From assembly GCA_030639985.1 (NCBI GenBank), contig DAOWKG010000063.1, positions 1-7,417 on the forward strand: a stretch of 7,417 bases of DNA, read 5' to 3'. A program made the position numbers and the translations under genes. Below are positions 6,437 to 7,417 of the stretch, one piece after another. The stretch's first letter is position 1. Each line of letters opens with the position of its first letter. The DNA is from Desulfuromonadaceae bacterium. Its GTDB lineage: Bacteria > Desulfobacterota > Desulfuromonadia > Desulfuromonadales > Geopsychrobacteraceae. The notes below the pieces were generated by a model. That model was not told where the DNA came from, did not search any database, and worked only from the letters and a program-made list of their open reading frames with translations.

Positions 6437-7417
6437 ATGGATATCAGACATTCATTGGAAAATGTTGAATTGCAGGTACTTTCTAACCACGCTTGCTTAA
6501 GTTCTAAAAGTCGTGGGCGGCAGTATCCTTCAGAACCGTGTACCATCCGTACCGTATTTCAACATGATCGTGATCGTATCCTGCATAGTAAATCTTTTCG
6601 GCGGCTGAAATATAAGACTCAGGTATTCCTTTCCCCCGAGGGGGATCATTACCGGACTCGATTAACTCATACCCTGGAGGTTTCTCAGGTAGCTCGAACT
6701 ATTTCCCGGGCATTACGTTTAAATGAAGATCTTACCGAGGCGATAGCGTTGGGACACGATTTAGGACATACCCCTTTTGGTCATGTTGGTGAGCGGGTTT
6801 TGAATCAGCTACTGCCGGGTGGTTTTCACCATGTGAAACAGAGCTTAAGAGTTGTCGATTTGCTGGAGAAAGACGGCAAGGGGCTCAATCTTACCCATGA
6901 AGTACGTGATGGGATTATTAAACATTCGAAGGGGGAGGGGGGATTGTTGACTCCTGATGGCCAATCTCGCGCGCTAACCCTTGAAGGGCAAATAGTCAGG
7001 TTGGCCGATATTATCGCTTATGTCAGTCACGATCTCGATGATGCTATTCGTGGCAATGTCATTGCTGCTGGCGATATTCCCAAAGATATTACAGCGGTAA
7101 TTGGTATGAGCCACTCTTGTCGGATTGATCGGATGGTGCGTGATTTGATTGGTGAATCGCTGGCCTGTGATTGTGGGCAAATTTCCCTTTCGAGTAAAAT
7201 GGATGGCGCAATTCGAACTTTGCGGGACTGGTTGTTTGAGCACGTGTATCGGGCTGAATCGGTTCAATCTGAATTTGACAAAGCTGAGCACTTGCTCCAT
7301 GAACTTTTTCTCTATCTCTGCGATAATGAAGAATTCTTTCTACGCTGTGGTGGTCATCGATATGCGAATGATACTTTGTCGGTATCGGTTGCCGATTTCA
7401 TTGCCGGGATGACAGAT
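6437..7417 (+). CDS. dgt: dGTPase / deoxyguanosinetriphosphate triphosphohydrolase-like HD protein (3' truncated by window edge)
   Basis: Enzymes of this family hydrolyse dNTPs to the deoxynucleoside and tripolyphosphate, helping control dNTP pools in the cytoplasm. 327 residues are visible with no stop, likely most of the protein. The N-terminus carries the family pattern SRGR (25-28), then RTVFQHDRDRILHSKSFRRL and KYKTQVF, followed by the HD-domain metal residues: H78 in RTRLTHTLEV, H107-D108 in ALGHDLGHTPFGH, and the distal ADIIAY-HDLDD block (D191, H198-D199, D201-D202). It matches the 'dGTPase-like' subgroup (as in Geobacter-type proteins) better than the long E. coli Dgt; substrate preference cannot be told from sequence. 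The start is the first conventional start codon after the in-frame stop at 6392; the ribosome site is weak (GGTG, 6426-6429). It is divergent from the MucR-type gene and shares its control region. Confidence 0.95.
   Translation, partial: MDIRHSLENVELQVLSNHACLSSKSRGRQYPSEPCTIRTVFQHDRDRILHSKSFRRLKYKTQVFLSPEGDHYRTRLTHTLEVSQVARTISRALRLNEDLTEAIALGHDLGHTPFGHVGERVLNQLLPGGFHHVKQSLRVVDLLEKDGKGLNLTHEVRDGIIKHSKGEGGLLTPDGQSRALTLEGQIVRLADIIAYVSHDLDDAIRGNVIAAGDIPKDITAVIGMSHSCRIDRMVRDLIGESLACDCGQISLSSKMDGAIRTLRDWLFEHVYRAESVQSEFDKAEHLLHELFLYLCDNEEFFLRCGGHRYANDTLSVSVADFIAGMTD

Overview
This window looks like ordinary chromosomal DNA of a Gram-negative bacterium. It holds five co-directional genes on the + strand (secA 3' end, a REC-GAF-histidine kinase, argJ, deoB, a DUF2914 protein). 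A convergent MucR/Ros-type zinc-finger regulator follows on the - strand, and then the 5' part of a dGTPase gene on the + strand. Base composition is fairly balanced and looks even across the genes, with nothing suggesting recent transfer. A SecA with a SecB/phospholipid-binding zinc tail, a MucR-type regulator and a DUF2914 secreted protein together suggest a proteobacterium in the broad sense. The style of the dGTPase N-terminus and of the kinase reminds me of Desulfuromonadales/Geobacter relatives. That placement is inferred from remembered family features, not from a search.

Positions 1-5743 read as one probable transcription unit. secA ends at 1228 and the kinase starts at 1245. The kinase ends at 2939 and argJ starts at 2942 with GTG. 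argJ ends at 4132 and deoB most likely starts at 4167. deoB ends at 5345, its stop codon overlapping the ribosome binding site of the DUF2914 gene, which starts at 5357. No hairpin terminator is visible between these genes. A strong 15-bp stem terminator (5755-5794 plus a T-rich tail) closes the unit. The functions are unrelated (protein export, signalling, arginine synthesis, deoxyribose-phosphate metabolism, an uncharacterised exported protein), so this looks like a housekeeping run with an orphan signalling protein inside it, not a dedicated pathway.

The MucR-type gene (6222 to 5800) converges on this unit, and the T-run of the + strand terminator lies inside its last codons. Between it and the dGTPase gene is a 214-base divergent intergenic region (6223-6436). 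This region carries two face-to-face -10-like hexamers, a Fur-box-like 19-mer between them, and several short perfect palindromes. It is the most regulation-dense stretch of the window. The dGTPase gene runs off the right edge.

I see no RNA genes, mobile elements, CRISPR arrays or defence systems. I did not find a clearly undescribed biological system. The best leads are the soluble receiver-first kinase, the divergent control region and the DUF2914 protein.
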